In this document: positions 63,645 through 64,000 of the stretch, piece by piece
Layout: each line of letters starts with the position of its first letter
Numbering within the stretch: position 1 is the stretch's first letter
Assembly: GCA_014218215.1 (NCBI GenBank)
Contig: CP043652.1
Span: 1,550,001 to 1,614,000 of the forward strand
Direction: 5' to 3'
DNA from: Geodermatophilaceae bacterium NBWT11
Lineage (GTDB): Bacteria; Actinomycetota; Actinomycetes; Mycobacteriales; Geodermatophilaceae
Length of the DNA stretch: 64,000 nt
Made by a program: the position numbers and the translations under genes
The notes under the pieces: generated by a model
What the model was told of the DNA's origin: nothing
The model's input: the letters and a program-made list of their open reading frames with translations, nothing else
Databases searched by the model: none

Positions 63645-64000
63645 CTATGTGCTCGTCGCCCGGTCACCAGGCTCCACCAGGTGCACACGCACCGCGCGCA
63701 GCTGGGCCGCGGCCTCGAGCAGCACGACCTTGGTGGGCTCCCCGACGTCCAGCGGGTCGGTGCGGGGCAGGGCCGCGACCGGGGCCAGCCGGGGGTCGGC
63801 GAGCACCTCGGCGACCAGCCCGCGGTCGCCCCCGGTGGCCAGGGCCGCACAGCCGGCGGCGTGCGGCAGCAGGACCCGGACGGCGGTCTCCACCGCGTGG
63901 TCGACGACGGCGTCGGTCTGGTTGCCGCGCCGGCGGGCGAACCGCTGCTGGGACCACCCACCGGCCGCGGTGCGCCCCTGCACCTGGCGGGCGTCGACCT
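63645..64000 (-). CDS. acVLRF1 family peptidyl-tRNA hydrolase, C-terminal part (5' truncated by window)
   Basis: Carboxy-terminal 118 residues of an actinobacterial Vms1/release-factor-1-like hydrolase that frees the nascent chain from tRNA on stalled ribosomes. The conserved QGRTAAGGWSQQRFARRR with the catalytic GGWSQQ (GGxxQ-like) motif is visible near the window edge. GGDRGLVAEVLADPRL and ALPRTDPLDVGEPTKVVL follow, as in the eRF1-like domain 2/3 region. The frame is open to base 64000, and the GTG at 63983 is an internal valine, not a start. Ten bases separate it from the TetR start on the same strand, so the two may be cotranscribed. Family call rests on the signature only. Confidence 0.82.
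   Translation of the reverse strand, partial: VDARQVQGRTAAGGWSQQRFARRRGNQTDAVVDHAVETAVRVLLPHAAGCAALATGGDRGLVAEVLADPRLAPVAALPRTDPLDVGEPTKVVLLEAAAQLRAVRVHLVEPGDRATST

Overview
This is a very GC-rich, tightly packed chromosomal segment of a free-living actinobacterium. It is rich in GTG starts, 1-4 base stop/start overlaps and leaderless-looking TAnnnT promoters. Several families are typical of actinobacteria: a DUF3817 membrane protein, NDMA-dependent alcohol dehydrogenase, a HelD-type helicase, an acVLRF1-type rescue factor and an actinobacterial ydaO riboswitch. My best guess is Geodermatophilaceae or a close relative, but that is an impression from gene content and not a proof. I see no rRNA, tRNA, insertion sequence, prophage or CRISPR array; the window reads as ordinary chromosome with a large catabolic section.

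Layout, left part (1-29.6 kb): the 3' end of a fructose PTS permease with HPr; an AGE-family sugar isomerase; a branched-chain 2-oxoacid dehydrogenase operon (E1alpha-E1beta-E2) with a divergent Lrp-type regulator; a lipoprotein TAP-like hydrolase; a serine hydrolase; an NlpC/P60 cell-wall hydrolase under a predicted c-di-AMP riboswitch; a GNAT/FAD-oxidoreductase pair; an NDMA-dependent alcohol dehydrogenase; a LacI-sugar ABC transporter operon divergent from a glycogen-debranching-type enzyme; a GAF-domain regulator divergent from a flavin monooxygenase and a 2,3-butanediol dehydrogenase; and a class A penicillin-binding protein.

Middle (29.8-41 kb): an overlapping xdhABC-guaD purine catabolic operon (guanine to xanthine to urate), a PPK2 polyphosphate kinase, a YetF-type membrane protein, a HelD-like helicase and a leaderless miniprotein gene, followed by acyl-CoA genes.

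Right part (41-63.6 kb): a fused isobutyryl-CoA mutase (IcmF) operon with MarR, a BtuF-like and a metallo-beta-lactamase-fold protein, then a catabolic island. The island holds a thiolase, an HSL-type esterase, a type I Baeyer-Villiger monooxygenase, a Liv-type ABC importer with a permease-ATPase fusion, an SDR, an acyl-CoA dehydrogenase, an acyl-CoA synthetase, a tandem NTF2-like protein, a 3-hydroxyacyl-CoA dehydrogenase, an enoyl-CoA hydratase and a TetR regulator.

The most interesting signal is a perfect 18-bp palindrome, GTCAAC-N6-GTTGAC, that occurs five times. All five copies lie in promoter regions of this island (47594, 49876, 57467, 61101, 62157), several overlapping recognisable -35/-10 elements. 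It looks like the operator of one local regulator, most simply the TetR protein at 62979-63635. That would tie the island together as one regulon for oxidising a ketone to an ester, cleaving the ester and passing the acid to beta-oxidation. A second signal is three families of long hairpins whose arms recur at unrelated gene junctions, nearly always between convergent genes.
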